Shown here one piece after another: positions 43,590 through 52,473 of a stretch of DNA of 64,000 bases. This stretch comes from Saccharomonospora marina XMU15 (GTDB lineage Bacteria > Actinomycetota > Actinomycetes > Mycobacteriales > Pseudonocardiaceae). The notes under the pieces were generated by a model. The model saw only the letters and a program-made list of their open reading frames with translations, made no database searches and was not told the origin of the DNA. A program made the translations under genes and the position numbers. Position 1 is the first letter of the stretch. Each line of letters opens with the position of its first letter. Location: positions 3,522,136 to 3,586,135 of the forward strand of contig NZ_CM001439.1 of assembly GCF_000244955.1 (NCBI RefSeq), written 5' to 3'.

Positions 43590-44015
43590 AAGGTTCCCGG
43601 GCTCCGCTTGCGTGCCGATGCGGTGGGCGACCGTGCCAACTGGTGGCTTGGCGTCGTTCAGTTCACCACCTCCCGTGCCACGGCGGAACCGGCCTCGCGA
43701 GCCGAGCGGCAGCAGTGGACGCGGTTGGCTGTGGTCGCGCTCGATTCCGCCTTCGAGGACGGCGATTTACCCGCACGGCACATCGCCGGGCGGAAGGCCA
43801 ACCTGACGCTCGCGCTGCCCAGATTCGGCGCGCCGACCGACTTCAGCGAGACCCTGCGTCCTGATGACGTTGCCCGCGCCTGCTTGAACGAGGTCCGGAT
43901 GTCACCCGAGGAGGCCGTATCGACTCGCTGGGAGTACCGCGCGGAGGACGTCGGCATCATGCGGGACCTTCGCGCGGTGCGCAATCAGGTGGTACCCGCG
44001 CTTGGCCTGGCTTAG
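43590..44015 (+). pseudogene. Coding remnant directly after, and in frame with, the coiled-coil gene
   Basis: After the TAG at 43587-43589 the same frame continues for 142 codons with strong third-position GC (for example DRANWWLGVVQFTT and RHIAGRKANLTLALPRFG). No start with a ribosome-binding site exists; TTG 43608 and GTG 43623 are the only candidates. It could be an N-terminally truncated gene, or a C-terminal extension cut off by a nonsense mutation. I do not recognise the product. Confidence 0.5.
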
Positions 44016-44169
44016 CAGGTCGTAAACGAAGACCTGCGGCGACAGCTCGAGCGTTGGCGTGAAAGTCGTGCCGAAGCTGCCGTAGCCGCCGATCCGAGCC
44101 TCACGAACTGGCGACGGTGTAACAAGCCGACGGCACCGCTCGCCCTGACACCCTTGACTCGACCCGTCG

Positions 44170-44185
44170 GTAAGCGCAGACTTAC
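44170..44185. promoter_or_regulatory. ArsR-type operator
   Basis: GTAAGCGCAGACTTAC is an inverted repeat (GTAAG-N6-CTTAC) ending 4 bp before the ArsR start, with a -35-like TTGACT at 44154-44159. It overlaps the expected -10 region and is probably the autoregulatory site. Confidence 0.6.
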
Positions 44186-44189
44186 GTTT

Positions 44190-44501
44190 GTGGGCACTTA
44201 CGCTTTTGCCGCGTGGACCGCGCTCGGCGACCCGAGTCGGCAGCACATCTTCGCGCTCCTCGCCGAGCGGCCCCGGTCGGTGACCGAGATCGCGCGGGAT
44301 CTGCCGATCAGCAGGCCCGCGGTCTCCCAGCATCTGCGGGTACTCAAGCAGGCCCACCTCGTGCGAGTCCGGTCCGAGGGCACGCGGCGCATCTACCAGG
44401 TCGACCCTGAAGGCCTCGCGATCCTGCGCGAGGACCTGGACAGGTTCTGGAACAAAACACTGGAGAACTTCAAGCAGATCGTGGAACAGGAAACGGAGTA
44501 G
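44190..44501 (+). CDS. ArsR-family transcriptional regulator
   Basis: This 103-aa winged-helix protein has the ArsR core FAAWTALGDPSRQHIFALLAERPRSVTEIARDLPISRPAVSQHLRVLKQAHLVRVRSEGTRRIYQV. It lacks metal-binding CxC motifs, so it belongs to the metal-independent group usually paired with SRPBCC proteins. I use GTG 44190, since the TTG 36 bp upstream overlaps the -35 box. It is the first gene of a three-gene operon with the two genes that follow at 4-5 bp spacing. Confidence 0.9.
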   Translation: MGTYAFAAWTALGDPSRQHIFALLAERPRSVTEIARDLPISRPAVSQHLRVLKQAHLVRVRSEGTRRIYQVDPEGLAILREDLDRFWNKTLENFKQIVEQETE

Positions 44502-44505
44502 TCCC

Positions 44506-44988
44506 ATGGCGACCACATCCACCGAGACATCCGTACGGCGCGAGATCGAGGTAGCGGTTCCCGCCGACCGAGCCTTCGCCGTCTTCACCGAACGGTTCGA
44601 CCAGATCAAACCGCGAGAACACAACATGCTGCCGGTGCCGATCGCCGAAACCGTCTTCGAGACCCGCGTGGGCGGCGCGGTCTACGACCGTGGTGAGGAC
44701 GGGTCGATATGCCGCTGGTCGCGCGTGCTGGCCTTCGAGCCACCGCACCGGTTCGTCATCAGCTGGGACATCACACCCCAATGGCGGATAGAGACAGACC
44801 CGGACCGGTGCAGCGAGGTCGAAGTGCGCTTCCTGCCGGTCGGGCCGGAAAGAACCCGGGTGGAGCTGGTGCACCGGCACCTGGACCGCCACGGTGACGG
44901 GTGGCACGGCGTGTACGCCGGGGTCGCGGCCGACGGCGGTTGGCCGCTGTACCTCAACCGCTTCGCCGAGCTGGTCTCCGGAGCGTGA
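44506..44988 (+). CDS. SRPBCC/AHSA1-like protein
   Basis: The 160-aa protein opens VRREIEVAVPADRAFAVFTERFDQIKPREHN and has AVYDRGEDGSICRWSRVLAFEPPHRFVISWDI, typical of the START/Bet v1-like AHSA1 family. These proteins form a hydrophobic cavity; their substrates are usually unknown. Co-occurrence directly after an ArsR regulator is very common, and the 4-bp spacing here supports co-transcription. Confidence 0.9.
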   Translation: MATTSTETSVRREIEVAVPADRAFAVFTERFDQIKPREHNMLPVPIAETVFETRVGGAVYDRGEDGSICRWSRVLAFEPPHRFVISWDITPQWRIETDPDRCSEVEVRFLPVGPERTRVELVHRHLDRHGDGWHGVYAGVAADGGWPLYLNRFAELVSGA

Positions 44989-44993
44989 TCACC

Positions 44994-45623
44994 ATGGATG
45001 TCATGCGGTTGGCCGAGGCCGAACGCCGCGACCTCGCCGACTTCCTGGAGAGCCTGAAGCCGGACCAGTGGCAGGTTCGCTCGCTGTGCCCCGAGTGGAC
45101 TGTCCACCAGGTCGTGGCCCACCTGATCAGCTACGACGAGCTCGGCGGACCCGGGCTGCTCGCCCGGTTCGTGAAGGGCTGGCTCGGGCCGGGCGACGTC
45201 AACGCCGTGGGTGTGCGCGAATACGCCACCCGCACTCCCGAGGAACTGGTGGCGCTGATCCGGCGGTACGCCAGGCCGCACGGGCTCACCGCGGGATTCG
45301 GGGGCGCCATCGCGCTGACCGACGGGCTGATCCACCACCAAGACATCCGCCGCCCGCTGGACGCACCGAGGCAGATACCCTCGGACCGGCTGGTGGCGGC
45401 GCTGCGCATGGCGTTGCGGTCACCGAGGCTGCCTGCTCGCCGCAATGTTCGCGACCTGCGGCTCGTCGCGGGCGACATCGAATGGTCGCACGGGACCGGC
45501 CCCGAGGTGACCGGTCCCGCGGAAGCGATCCTGCTCGCGATTTCCGGACGTCCGGCCGCGCTCGCCGACCTCAAGGGCCCCGGGCTGGACATCCTCACCC
45601 AACGGGTGGCCGCCGGCGGCTGA
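44994..45623 (+). CDS. Maleylpyruvate isomerase-family mycothiol-dependent enzyme
   Basis: This 209-aa DinB/MDMPI-fold protein has RRDLADFLESLKPDQWQVRSLCPEWTVHQVVAHLISY, including the His at the metal site, and later LTDGLIHHQDIRRPLD with two further His/Asp ligands. Family members use mycothiol as a cofactor, which fits an actinomycete. ATG 44994 is used; GTG 44985 overlaps the upstream stop. Third gene of the ArsR operon; function in that context is unknown. Confidence 0.85.
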   Translation: MDVMRLAEAERRDLADFLESLKPDQWQVRSLCPEWTVHQVVAHLISYDELGGPGLLARFVKGWLGPGDVNAVGVREYATRTPEELVALIRRYARPHGLTAGFGGAIALTDGLIHHQDIRRPLDAPRQIPSDRLVAALRMALRSPRLPARRNVRDLRLVAGDIEWSHGTGPEVTGPAEAILLAISGRPAALADLKGPGLDILTQRVAAGG

Positions 45624-45679
45624 GGCGACGCCACAGTGCCCGGCGTCCACACCGGACCACGGAGCAGACCGCCGACCGC

Positions 45680-46603
45680 TCAGGAATCCCCCTGCTCGTC
45701 CCCGCGCTGCTGCTCGGCGAGGAAGCGCTCGAACTGGCTGGCCAGCTCCTCCCCGGTGGGCATGTCCGTCTCGTCGGCGAGCAGGTTGCCGCCTTCGGCG
45801 CTGGCGGCTGCGAAGGCGTCGTACTGCCGCTCCAGCGCGGCCACCACGTCCGCCGCCTCGGCGGAGTCGGCCACCTGGCGGGCGACCTCGGCGTCGACGC
45901 GGGCCGCGGCCTCGCGCAGCGCCTCGCCGGGAAGCCGCAGCCCGGTGGCGCTCGTGACGGCGTCCAGCAGCGTCACCGCCGCCGCCGGGTAGCGGGTCTG
46001 CGCCAGGTAGTGCGGCACGTGCGCGGCGAACCCCAGCACGTCGTGTCCCCGCTGCCCGAGCCGCAGCTCCACCAGCGCGGCCGCGCTGCCGGGGATGCGC
46101 ACCTGGCCGAACGTGGAGCGGTGACCGGTGAGCAGCTCGTCGCGGGTGCCGTGCGCGGTGACACCCAGTGGCCGGGTGTGCGGCACACCCATCGGGATGC
46201 CGTGGTAGTTGACGCCGAGCCGCACACCCCACCGCTCGACGAGCGAACCCACGGCGTCGGCGAAGCGTTCCCACTCGTGATCGGGTTCGGGCCCCCGCAA
46301 CAACAGCAGCGGGTTGCCGTCGAGGTCGTGCGCCAGCCGCACCGTCAGTTCGGGCGCCCGGTACTCGGTCCAGCGATCGACCGAGTAGGTCATGGGCGGC
46401 CGCCGTGAGCGGTAGTCGACCAGGCGGTCGGTGTCGAAGCGGGCCACCACGCGGCCGGGCAGTTCGTCACACAGGTGGTCGGCGAGCACGCTGCCCGCCG
46501 AGCCGGCGTCGATGAACCCGTCGAGGTGGTACAGCAGTACCGATCCCGTGAGTTCGGGCACGTCGGAATCCATTTCGTACAGCCGCTCCGGATCGGCTCC
46601 CAC
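45680..46603 (-). CDS. PAC2-family protein (proteasome assembly chaperone-like)
   Basis: The 307-aa protein matches the actinobacterial PAC2 family: VPELTGSVLLYHLDGFIDAGSAGSVLADHL, FDTDRLVDYRSRRPPMTYSVDRW, and LLLLRGPEPDHEWERFADAV. Members resemble eukaryotic proteasome-assembly chaperones; their bacterial role is not established. Two GTGs are in tandem after AGGAGG; the second (46603) has better spacing. It is divergent from the ROK gene. Confidence 0.88.
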   Translation of the reverse strand: MGADPERLYEMDSDVPELTGSVLLYHLDGFIDAGSAGSVLADHLCDELPGRVVARFDTDRLVDYRSRRPPMTYSVDRWTEYRAPELTVRLAHDLDGNPLLLLRGPEPDHEWERFADAVGSLVERWGVRLGVNYHGIPMGVPHTRPLGVTAHGTRDELLTGHRSTFGQVRIPGSAAALVELRLGQRGHDVLGFAAHVPHYLAQTRYPAAAVTLLDAVTSATGLRLPGEALREAAARVDAEVARQVADSAEAADVVAALERQYDAFAAASAEGGNLLADETDMPTGEELASQFERFLAEQQRGDEQGDS

Positions 46604-46702
46604 CACGCACCTCCTGACACTCACCCGAACCCTCGCCCACGCGGGCGCCGTCATCCCATCACATCGCGACGCTCGCGCGCGAAGCACACCGCATGATGGA
46701 AG

Positions 46703-48025
46703 ATGTTTGGCGTGCACGCGTCACAGACACCTCCGAGCCCGGCGTTGACCCCTGAGCACATCGGCAGCCTCGCCGCGGTGCTCGATCTGGTGCGCACGGG
46801 TACCGCCAGGACGAGGCCGGAGATCGGCAGGCTGTCCGGCCTGGGCCGTACCGTCGTGACGCAGCGCGTCAACCAGCTCACCGAACTGGGCCTGCTCGAG
46901 GAGGGGGCGCTCGGACCGTCCAGCGGCGGGCGGGCACCCCGTGAGCTGCGGTTTCGCGCTCGGGCCGGGGTGGTGCTTGCCGCGGAGCTCGGCGCGACGA
47001 GCATCGGCGTCGGGGTCACCGACCTGGCAGGCTACGTCCTCGCCGAGCACGAGGAGCCCGCCGACATCGGTGTGGGCCCCGAGCAGGTGCTGTCCCGGGT
47101 GGAGGAGTTGTTCGACGAATTGCTCGCCGGGGTGCGTGCCGAGCAGGACGAGCGCCTCGGCGTGTGGGGCGTCGGCATCGGGCTGCCCGGGCCGGTGGAG
47201 TTCGCCACGGGGCGGCCCAGCGCACCACCGATCATGCCGGGGTGGGACGGCTACCCCGTGCGCGACCGGCTGGCCGCGCGGTTCGACGCGCCGGTGTGGG
47301 TGGACAACGAGGTCAACACGATGGCGCTTGGCGAGTTGCGCGCCGGTTCGGCACGCGGGCAGCGCGACATTCTCTACGTCAAGATCGGCACGGGCATCGG
47401 CGCGGGCCTGGTTTCGGGCGGCAGGCTGCACCGGGGAAGCCAGGGCTGCGCGGGCGACATCGGTCACGCCGCCGTCGCCGACGAGGCCGAGGTGGTGTGC
47501 CGATGCGGCAACACCGGCTGCCTCGAGGCCTACGCGGGCGGGGCGGCGCTGGCCAGGGACGGGACCGAGGCGGCGCAGGAGGGCCGCAGCAAGATCCTCG
47601 CCGACGTACTCACCAGAACGGGCACCATCACCGCGGCCGACGTCTCACACGCGGCGCAGCGCGGTGACCGCGCCGCCGTGGAGCTGCTCATGCGGGCGGG
47701 CAGGCTCATCGGCAGCCTGCTGGCCACGCTGGTCAGCTTCTACAACCCCGCCCTGGTGATCATCGGCGGTGGCGTCGCCGGTGCCGGTGACCTGCTGCTC
47801 GCCGCCGTACGGGAGTCGGTGTACCGCCGCTCGCTGCCGCTGGCCACCCGCGAGCTGCGCATCACCCGGTCCACGCTGAGCGACCGGGCCGGTCTGGTCG
47901 GGGCCGCCTTCATGGTGATCGACGAGTTGTTCGCCGCCGAGCGGCTGGCCCACTGGGTGGGCAGCGGCTCCCCCGCGGGCGCGCCCGGTCTCGTCGCGAT
48001 CCCGCTGCGAACGCCGGTCGTGTGA
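46703..48025 (+). CDS. ROK-family transcriptional regulator
   Basis: The 440-aa protein has an N-terminal winged helix (RTRPEIGRLSGLGRTVVTQRVNQLTELGLL) and a C-terminal ROK sugar-kinase-like domain: ELGATSIGVGVTDL, GIGLPGPVEF, a glucose-site-like WVDNEVNTMALGE, the zinc motif CRCGNTGCLEAYAGG, and NPALVIIGGGV. ROK repressors sense sugars or their phosphates. No sugar operon is adjacent, so its target is unknown. ATG 46703 is used; GTG 46712 is possible. The next gene starts 3 bp after its stop. Confidence 0.92.
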   Translation: MFGVHASQTPPSPALTPEHIGSLAAVLDLVRTGTARTRPEIGRLSGLGRTVVTQRVNQLTELGLLEEGALGPSSGGRAPRELRFRARAGVVLAAELGATSIGVGVTDLAGYVLAEHEEPADIGVGPEQVLSRVEELFDELLAGVRAEQDERLGVWGVGIGLPGPVEFATGRPSAPPIMPGWDGYPVRDRLAARFDAPVWVDNEVNTMALGELRAGSARGQRDILYVKIGTGIGAGLVSGGRLHRGSQGCAGDIGHAAVADEAEVVCRCGNTGCLEAYAGGAALARDGTEAAQEGRSKILADVLTRTGTITAADVSHAAQRGDRAAVELLMRAGRLIGSLLATLVSFYNPALVIIGGGVAGAGDLLLAAVRESVYRRSLPLATRELRITRSTLSDRAGLVGAAFMVIDELFAAERLAHWVGSGSPAGAPGLVAIPLRTPVV

Positions 48026-48028
48026 GCC

Positions 48029-48652
48029 ATGCCCGACCGCGTCTACGCCGGACGCTCGGCGGCCGATCGCCGCGCCGAGCGCAGGCGGCGGCTGCTGCGG
48101 GCGGGCCTGGCGTTGTTCGGCACCCAGGGATACGCCGCCACTTCGATAGAGAAGCTGTGCGCGGCGGCGGGCGTGTCCACCCGCAACTTCTACGAGGAGT
48201 TCACCGGCCGCGAGGAGCTGCTGCTGGCACTGCACGACGGCGCGCAGCAGCGGGCGATGAGCGCGGTGTCGACCGCACTGGCGCGGGCGGGCGAGGAACC
48301 GCTGGCGCGGCGCATCGAGCTCGCCGTCAGCGCCTACCTCACCGCGACGGCGACGGACCCGCGCTGGGCCCGGCTTTCGGCGGTGGAGGTCGTCGGGGTC
48401 AGCGCCACCGTGGAACGCCATAGACTGGCGTGGCGAAGCCGCTGGGCGGAGTTTCTCGCCGCGGAGGCACGGCGGGAGGCGGCCTGCGGCCGGACTCGCG
48501 ACCGTGACTTCGACCTCACCGCCGTGGCGCTGACCGGTGCCGTCGACGAACTGCTGCGCCACTGGGCCGCGGGCGAACGGCAGGTCGAGCTCGACGACGT
48601 CGTCGCCGAACTCGTGCGGATCGCGACCGCCGCGCTGGCCGACTCAGCGTGA
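48029..48652 (+). CDS. TetR/AcrR-family transcriptional regulator
   Basis: This 207-aa protein has the TetR HTH in RRRLLRAGLALFGTQGYAATSIEKLCAAAGVSTRNFYEEFTGREELLLAL and an all-helical ligand domain. It starts 3 bp after the ROK gene, suggesting one transcript. Its last 120 bp, along with the following bases, recur with about 80% identity at 50300-50428, next to der, which marks an insertion or duplication event. Confidence 0.92.
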   Translation: MPDRVYAGRSAADRRAERRRRLLRAGLALFGTQGYAATSIEKLCAAAGVSTRNFYEEFTGREELLLALHDGAQQRAMSAVSTALARAGEEPLARRIELAVSAYLTATATDPRWARLSAVEVVGVSATVERHRLAWRSRWAEFLAAEARREAACGRTRDRDFDLTAVALTGAVDELLRHWAAGERQVELDDVVAELVRIATAALADSA

Positions 48653-48671
48653 CCCGTGCGGCTTCCGCTTG
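48533..48671. repeat. Left copy of an imperfect 130-bp direct repeat
   Basis: This copy covers the end of the TetR gene from ACCGGTGCCG onward. After the TetR stop it continues with bases that, on the minus strand, spell a decayed der C-terminus (KRKPHGSR then stop). The right copy is at 50300-50428. Confidence 0.75.
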
Positions 48672-48695
48672 CGGATCGGACGTCTCGACACGGAG

Positions 48696-49124
48696 TCAGG
48701 CCGGGTCGGCCTGCCGCATCCGGCTGTTGTGGAACGACGTGAACAACCAGTTCCCCGCCCGCCTCACCGCCACCTTGGTCTGCAGGGACAGCTCCTCAGG
48801 GCGGCACCGGGTCTCCCCCGGCCGCAGCACGCAGTTGCCGCTGGTGATGACGAGCGCGACGTCGGGGGTCACGAAGCGGACGACGCGTTCCGCGGCAGGC
48901 GACATCCGTGTTGCGGCCATGAAAGTGTCGAATCCCTGCTGGAAGCTCTCCTCGATGGCGGGTCTGCCGTGAAGCCTGCCACCCATCCAGTCGACGAAAT
49001 CGGCGTCGTCGGTGAACGTGGCCGCCCACGCGGCGCCGTCGCCGTCGGCCCATGCTTGAGCCTGCCGTTGTTCGAGTTGTTCGAGGGCGGCCTCGTCGTC
49101 GGTCGTGGCTGACCGCGGTGTCAT
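48696..49124 (-). CDS. SgcJ/EcaC-family (NTF2-like) protein
   Basis: The 142-aa NTF2-fold protein has ALEQLEQRQAQAWADGDGAAWAATFTDDADFVDWMGGRLHGRPAIEESFQQGFDTFM and a C-terminal FTSFHNSRM, typical of the SgcJ/EcaC group. Such proteins occur as small stand-alone enzymes or binding proteins, without a general assigned reaction. It lies in the 1.6-kb segment flanked by direct repeats and precedes the isochorismatase-like gene's end by 31 bp. Confidence 0.85.
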   Translation of the reverse strand: MTPRSATTDDEAALEQLEQRQAQAWADGDGAAWAATFTDDADFVDWMGGRLHGRPAIEESFQQGFDTFMAATRMSPAAERVVRFVTPDVALVITSGNCVLRPGETRCRPEELSLQTKVAVRRAGNWLFTSFHNSRMRQADPA

Positions 49125-49154
49125 CTGCTCGTACCTGCCTTTTCGAGATCGTGG

Positions 49155-49781
49155 CTATCGGGTGTGGGCGGCGGCCAGTTGGCCGACAAGAGCCGCGAAA
49201 CCCATGTCGAGGTCGGCGTAGACCTCGCCCGCGACGGGGTCGGCGTTGTCGGCGAGAACCTCAACCATGAGGCTCGCGTAGTCGCTCGGGACGACTCCGG
49301 CCTGGTGCATCCGGAGCAGGCCGGTTTCCCGTTTCGTGGCGGAGAAGGTGCCGCAAGCATCGACGGCGACGTAGGCGTCGTAGCCTGCCCGCTTCGCCGC
49401 GATCGCGGGGAACGTGGCGCAGACCTCGAGCGAGATGCCTGCGATGACGACCGCCGACCGTCCGGTCGCCTCGACGGCCTGCCGCACGCGGTCGTCGTGC
49501 CACGCGTTGACCATGCTGCGGTCGATCACCTTTTGCTCGGCGGGCAGGGCCGCGCGCAACTCCGGAATCAGCGGCCCCCACATGCTGTCGGCCGCGGTGG
49601 TGGTGACCACCACGGGCAGGTTCAACCGCAGTGCGGCCTTGGTCAAGCAGGTGACGTTGTGGGTGAGTTCGCCGACCGTGATGTCCCGGACGCCGGTGAA
49701 CAGCCCGATCTGGTGATCCACCAGCAGCACGGCGGTGTTGTCTGCGCTGAGCGATTCGGAAGGTCTGCGCTGCACGGCCAT
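49155..49781 (-). CDS. Isochorismatase-family cysteine hydrolase (YcaC-like)
   Basis: The 208-aa protein has the catalytic Asp in AVLLVDHQIGLFTGVRD, the nucleophile Cys in GISLEVCATFPA, and the family block DAYVAVDACGTFSATKRETGLLRMHQAGV. The group includes YcaC and other amide hydrolases of unclear substrate. ATG 49781 follows AAGGAGAA; the frame stays open upstream without coding character. It is probably co-transcribed with the SgcJ-like gene, and its upstream region bears BlaI-like boxes about 290 bp away. Confidence 0.88.
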   Translation of the reverse strand: MAVQRRPSESLSADNTAVLLVDHQIGLFTGVRDITVGELTHNVTCLTKAALRLNLPVVVTTTAADSMWGPLIPELRAALPAEQKVIDRSMVNAWHDDRVRQAVEATGRSAVVIAGISLEVCATFPAIAAKRAGYDAYVAVDACGTFSATKRETGLLRMHQAGVVPSDYASLMVEVLADNADPVAGEVYADLDMGFAALVGQLAAAHTR

Positions 49782-50072
49782 TTCTCCTTGTTCAGTGACG
49801 TGTGGCTTGTTCAGGGCGCGGTGGGTTGGCACAACCGCGGACGGATCGGTCAGCCGCCGTGGAACGAACGCATCGCGAAGGGCGTGCCGGGCACCGACGG
49901 CGTTGCCTTGCAGCCTTTTCTCCGTCCACGTGAAAGAGCCCTGCTTAGGCGACCCAACTTGCTCGACTTCACCGTGAGAGACGCGTCCGTCCATTTGCGA
50001 GCGACCAGGGCGCCGTTCGCGGTCGTGTCCGTTACCGCCGCCGGCCGCCGAAGCCATGCCACCCCCAATTCG
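49782..50072. other. Non-coding stretch upstream of the isochorismatase-like gene
   Basis: This 291-bp stretch has no recognisable gene; the open frames on both strands lack family blocks and start signals. Together with the BlaI-like boxes and the sequence up to 50299 it forms a gap of about 518 bp. Confidence 0.45.
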
Positions 50073-50101
50073 CTACAACTGTAGCGTTACTACATTTGTA
50101 G
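50073..50101. promoter_or_regulatory. Two BlaI/CopY-like boxes
   Basis: CTACAACTGTAG (50073-50084) and CTACATTTGTAG (50090-50101) are palindromes of the form CTACA-N2-TGTAG, 17 bp centre to centre. TACA-N2-TGTA is the core recognised by the BlaI/MecI/CopY family. No such regulator gene lies in the window. The boxes may control the isochorismatase-like gene or mark a lost gene. Confidence 0.5.
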
Positions 50102-50299
50102 CGTAGGTGATCCCGAGGGTCAAGCACGGCCGGCCGGGCGCCGCGGCCGACCACCTGGCCTCAGATTCGGTGTGGCTCGCACCGGACACGACAAGTCGGG
50201 CTGGTGACCGACCCGCCGAACAGAGCTGAACAAAGCCGAACCGGCTCGAACGACCGCACCCACACCGGGACACGGACAGGTACGCCACCCCGCAGACCG

Positions 50300-50416
50300 A
50301 CCGGCGCCGCCGACGAACCGCTGCGCGACTGGGCGAGTGAGCAGCACGTCGAGCTCGACGACGTCGTCGCCGAGCTCGTGCGGACCGTGACCGCCGCGCT
50401 TGCCGACTCAGCGTGA
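50300..50416 (+). pseudogene. TetR C-terminal fragment (right copy of direct repeat)
   Basis: The frame reads TGAADEPLRDW...[22 protein letters not shown] and stop, which aligns with the last 39 residues of the intact TetR protein at 48029-48652. There is no HTH part and no start signal. The fragment overlaps the der stop, and the repeat extends to 50428. It is a remnant of a TetR gene that once converged on der, or of the event that inserted the intervening segment. Confidence 0.75.
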
Positions 50417-51826
50417 CTTGCGCGGCTTCTTCTCCCGCACCCGCACGTTGATCCGCACCGGGGTGCCGCGGAAGCCGAACCGTTCGCGGAACTTGCGCTC
50501 GACGAAGCGGCGGTAGCCCGCCTCCAGGAACCCGGTGGTGAACAGCACCAGCGTGGGGGGCCGAATTCCGGCCTGGGTGGCGAACAACACCTTCGGCTGC
50601 TTGCCACCGCGCACCGGCGGTGGTGTGGCGGCGATCAGATCGGAAAGCCAGCTGTTGAGCTGGCCGGTCGGCACCCGCTGGTCCCAGGAGGCCAGCGCGG
50701 TGCGCAGCGCGGGCGCCAGCTTGCGCACCGCCCTTCCGGTCAGCGCCGAGACGTTGACCCGCTCGGCCCACGGCACCCGGACCAGTCCCCTGTCGATCTC
50801 GCGATCCAGTTGCCGCCTGCGATCCTCGTCCACCAGGTCCCACTTGTTGAACGCGAGCACCAGCGCCCTTCCCGCGTCGGCGACCATCGTCACCACCCGC
50901 AGGTCCTGCTCCGAAAGCGGTTCACTCGCGTCGAGCAGCACGATCACCACCTCGGCGGCGTCGATCGCGGTCTTGGTGCGCAGGCTGGCGTAGTACTCGG
51001 TGCCGCTGGCCGTCTGCACCCGCTTGCGCAGACCCGCGGTGTCCACGAACCGCCACGCCTGACCGTCCAGCTCCACCAGCGAGTCCACCGGGTCCACAGT
51101 GGTGCCCGCGACGGCGTCGACCACCGCCCGCTCCTCGCCGGTGAGCTTGTTGAGCAGGCTGGACTTGCCGACGTTGGGTTTGCCGACGAGGGCGACGCGG
51201 CGCGGGCCGGTGACCTCCTGGCCGGTGTCGCGTGGCGCCTCGGGCAGCACGTCGACGACCGCGTCGAGCAGGTCGCCGGAACTGCGGCCGTGCAGCGCGC
51301 TCACCGGGTGCGGTTCGCCGAGGCCCAGCGACCACAGCGAAGCGACCTCGGCGAGCAGCCGCTCGTCGTCCACCTTGTTGGCGGCGAGCAACACCGGGCG
51401 GTCGGAACGGCGCAGCACCCTCGCGACGGCCTCGTCGGTCGCCGTCGCGCCCACGGTGGCGTCCACGACGAGCAGCACGGCGTCCGCCGTGGACATCGCC
51501 AGCTCAGCCTGCGCCGCCACCGAAGCGCGCATCCCGGTGGCGTCCGGCTCCCAGCCGCCGGTGTCCACGAGGGTGAACCGGCGCCCGCGCCACATGGCGT
51601 CGTAGGCGATCCTGTCCCTGGTGACGCCGGGCACGTCCTGCACCACCGCCTCCCTGCGCCCCAGGATGCGGTTGACCAGAGTGGACTTGCCCACGTTGGG
51701 CCTGCCGACGACGGCCAGCACCGGCTGCGCGAGTTCGGCTGCCTCGCCGGTGGACTCCTCGGCCCCCAACTCGTCGAGCCGCGCGAACTCCGACTCGTCG
51801 ACCCAGGTGCCGTCTTGTTCGGTCAT
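50408..51826 (-). CDS. der: Ribosome biogenesis GTPase Der (EngA)
   Basis: The 472-aa protein has the tandem GTPase domains unique to Der: P-loops [10 protein letters not shown] (about residue 40) and [10 protein letters not shown] (about 215), DTGGWEPD and DTAGLRKR G3 motifs, NKVD and NKWD G4 motifs, and a C-terminal KH-like domain ending [10 protein letters not shown]. It assists 50S subunit assembly. The start overlaps the plsC stop by 4 bp. The last codons lie in the duplicated segment shared with the TetR 3' end. Confidence 0.97.
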   Translation of the reverse strand: MTEQDGTWVDESEFARLDELGAEESTGEAAELAQPVLAVVGRPNVGKSTLVNRILGRREAVVQDVPGVTRDRIAYDAMWRGRRFTLVDTGGWEPDATGMRASVAAQAELAMSTADAVLLVVDATVGATATDEAVARVLRRSDRPVLLAANKVDDERLLAEVASLWSLGLGEPHPVSALHGRSSGDLLDAVVDVLPEAPRDTGQEVTGPRRVALVGKPNVGKSSLLNKLTGEERAVVDAVAGTTVDPVDSLVELDGQAWRFVDTAGLRKRVQTASGTEYYASLRTKTAIDAAEVVIVLLDASEPLSEQDLRVVTMVADAGRALVLAFNKWDLVDEDRRRQLDREIDRGLVRVPWAERVNVSALTGRAVRKLAPALRTALASWDQRVPTGQLNSWLSDLIAATPPPVRGGKQPKVLFATQAGIRPPTLVLFTTGFLEAGYRRFVERKFRERFGFRGTPVRINVRVREKKPRKSR

Positions 51827-52473
51827 GCCTTCTCTTCCCGTAGCTGTCTACGCTCGTCAAGGGCCCGTACGAGCGCGGCGAGCCTGCTTCTGATGTCCTC
51901 TGTGCCGTGCGCCAGTCCCGCGCTGCCCGGCCCGACGGCGGGCGCGAACGGCTCGCCGACGAGCAGGTCGACGGTGGGCCGCAGCCTGCGCCGGGTGCCC
52001 GGCGGGCGCAGCGTGCCTCGCACCGCCACCGGCAGCACGACGGCGCCGCAGCTGCGCACGAGCCAGGCGGCACCGCGCTGCGCCTGGCTGACGTCGCCCG
52101 CTCCCCGCGAGCCCTCAGGGAACACGGCCACCAGGCCGCCCTCGCGCAGCACACCCACGGCGGTCAGCAGCGCGCCCCGGTCGGGCGCCGACCGCCTGAC
52201 CGGCACCTGCCCGATCCGGCGCAGTCCCCAGCCCGCCACCGAGGTGAACAACTCCTCCTTGACGAGGAACACCGACCGCCTCGGCAACATTCCGAAGATC
52301 AGTTGCGGCTCGATCATGGAGCTGTGGTTGGCGACGAGCACCACGGGGCCGCTGCGGGGCACGCGGTCGAGCCCTTCGACCCTGATGCGGTATGCGGGCC
52401 GGTACAGGTGCCTGGCGATCGCCCTGCCGAGGTCGTGCAGCCACGGCGTCGCGCCGGGCGGCAGTCCGCTCAT
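51823..52473 (-). CDS. PlsC-like 1-acylglycerol-3-phosphate acyltransferase
   Basis: The 216-aa protein has the acyltransferase blocks [33 protein letters not shown] and VLPVAVRGT. It is expected to acylate lysophosphatidate at the membrane. The first motif is normally H-x4-D; here the acidic residue is Glu (HSSMIE), confirmed as a GAG codon. The gene overlaps both cmk and der by 4 bp, so the three are translationally coupled, a common actinobacterial order. Confidence 0.9.
   Translation of the reverse strand: MSGLPPGATPWLHDLGRAIARHLYRPAYRIRVEGLDRVPRSGPVVLVANHSSMIEPQLIFGMLPRRSVFLVKEELFTSVAGWGLRRIGQVPVRRSAPDRGALLTAVGVLREGGLVAVFPEGSRGAGDVSQAQRGAAWLVRSCGAVVLPVAVRGTLRPPGTRRRLRPTVDLLVGEPFAPAVGPGSAGLAHGTEDIRSRLAALVRALDERRQLREEKA

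Noticed and set aside
50204-50416. Stand-alone 70-aa gene upstream of the der end
   Set aside because: Its second half is a TetR C-terminal fragment and the first half has no coding character; treated as a pseudogene within a direct repeat.
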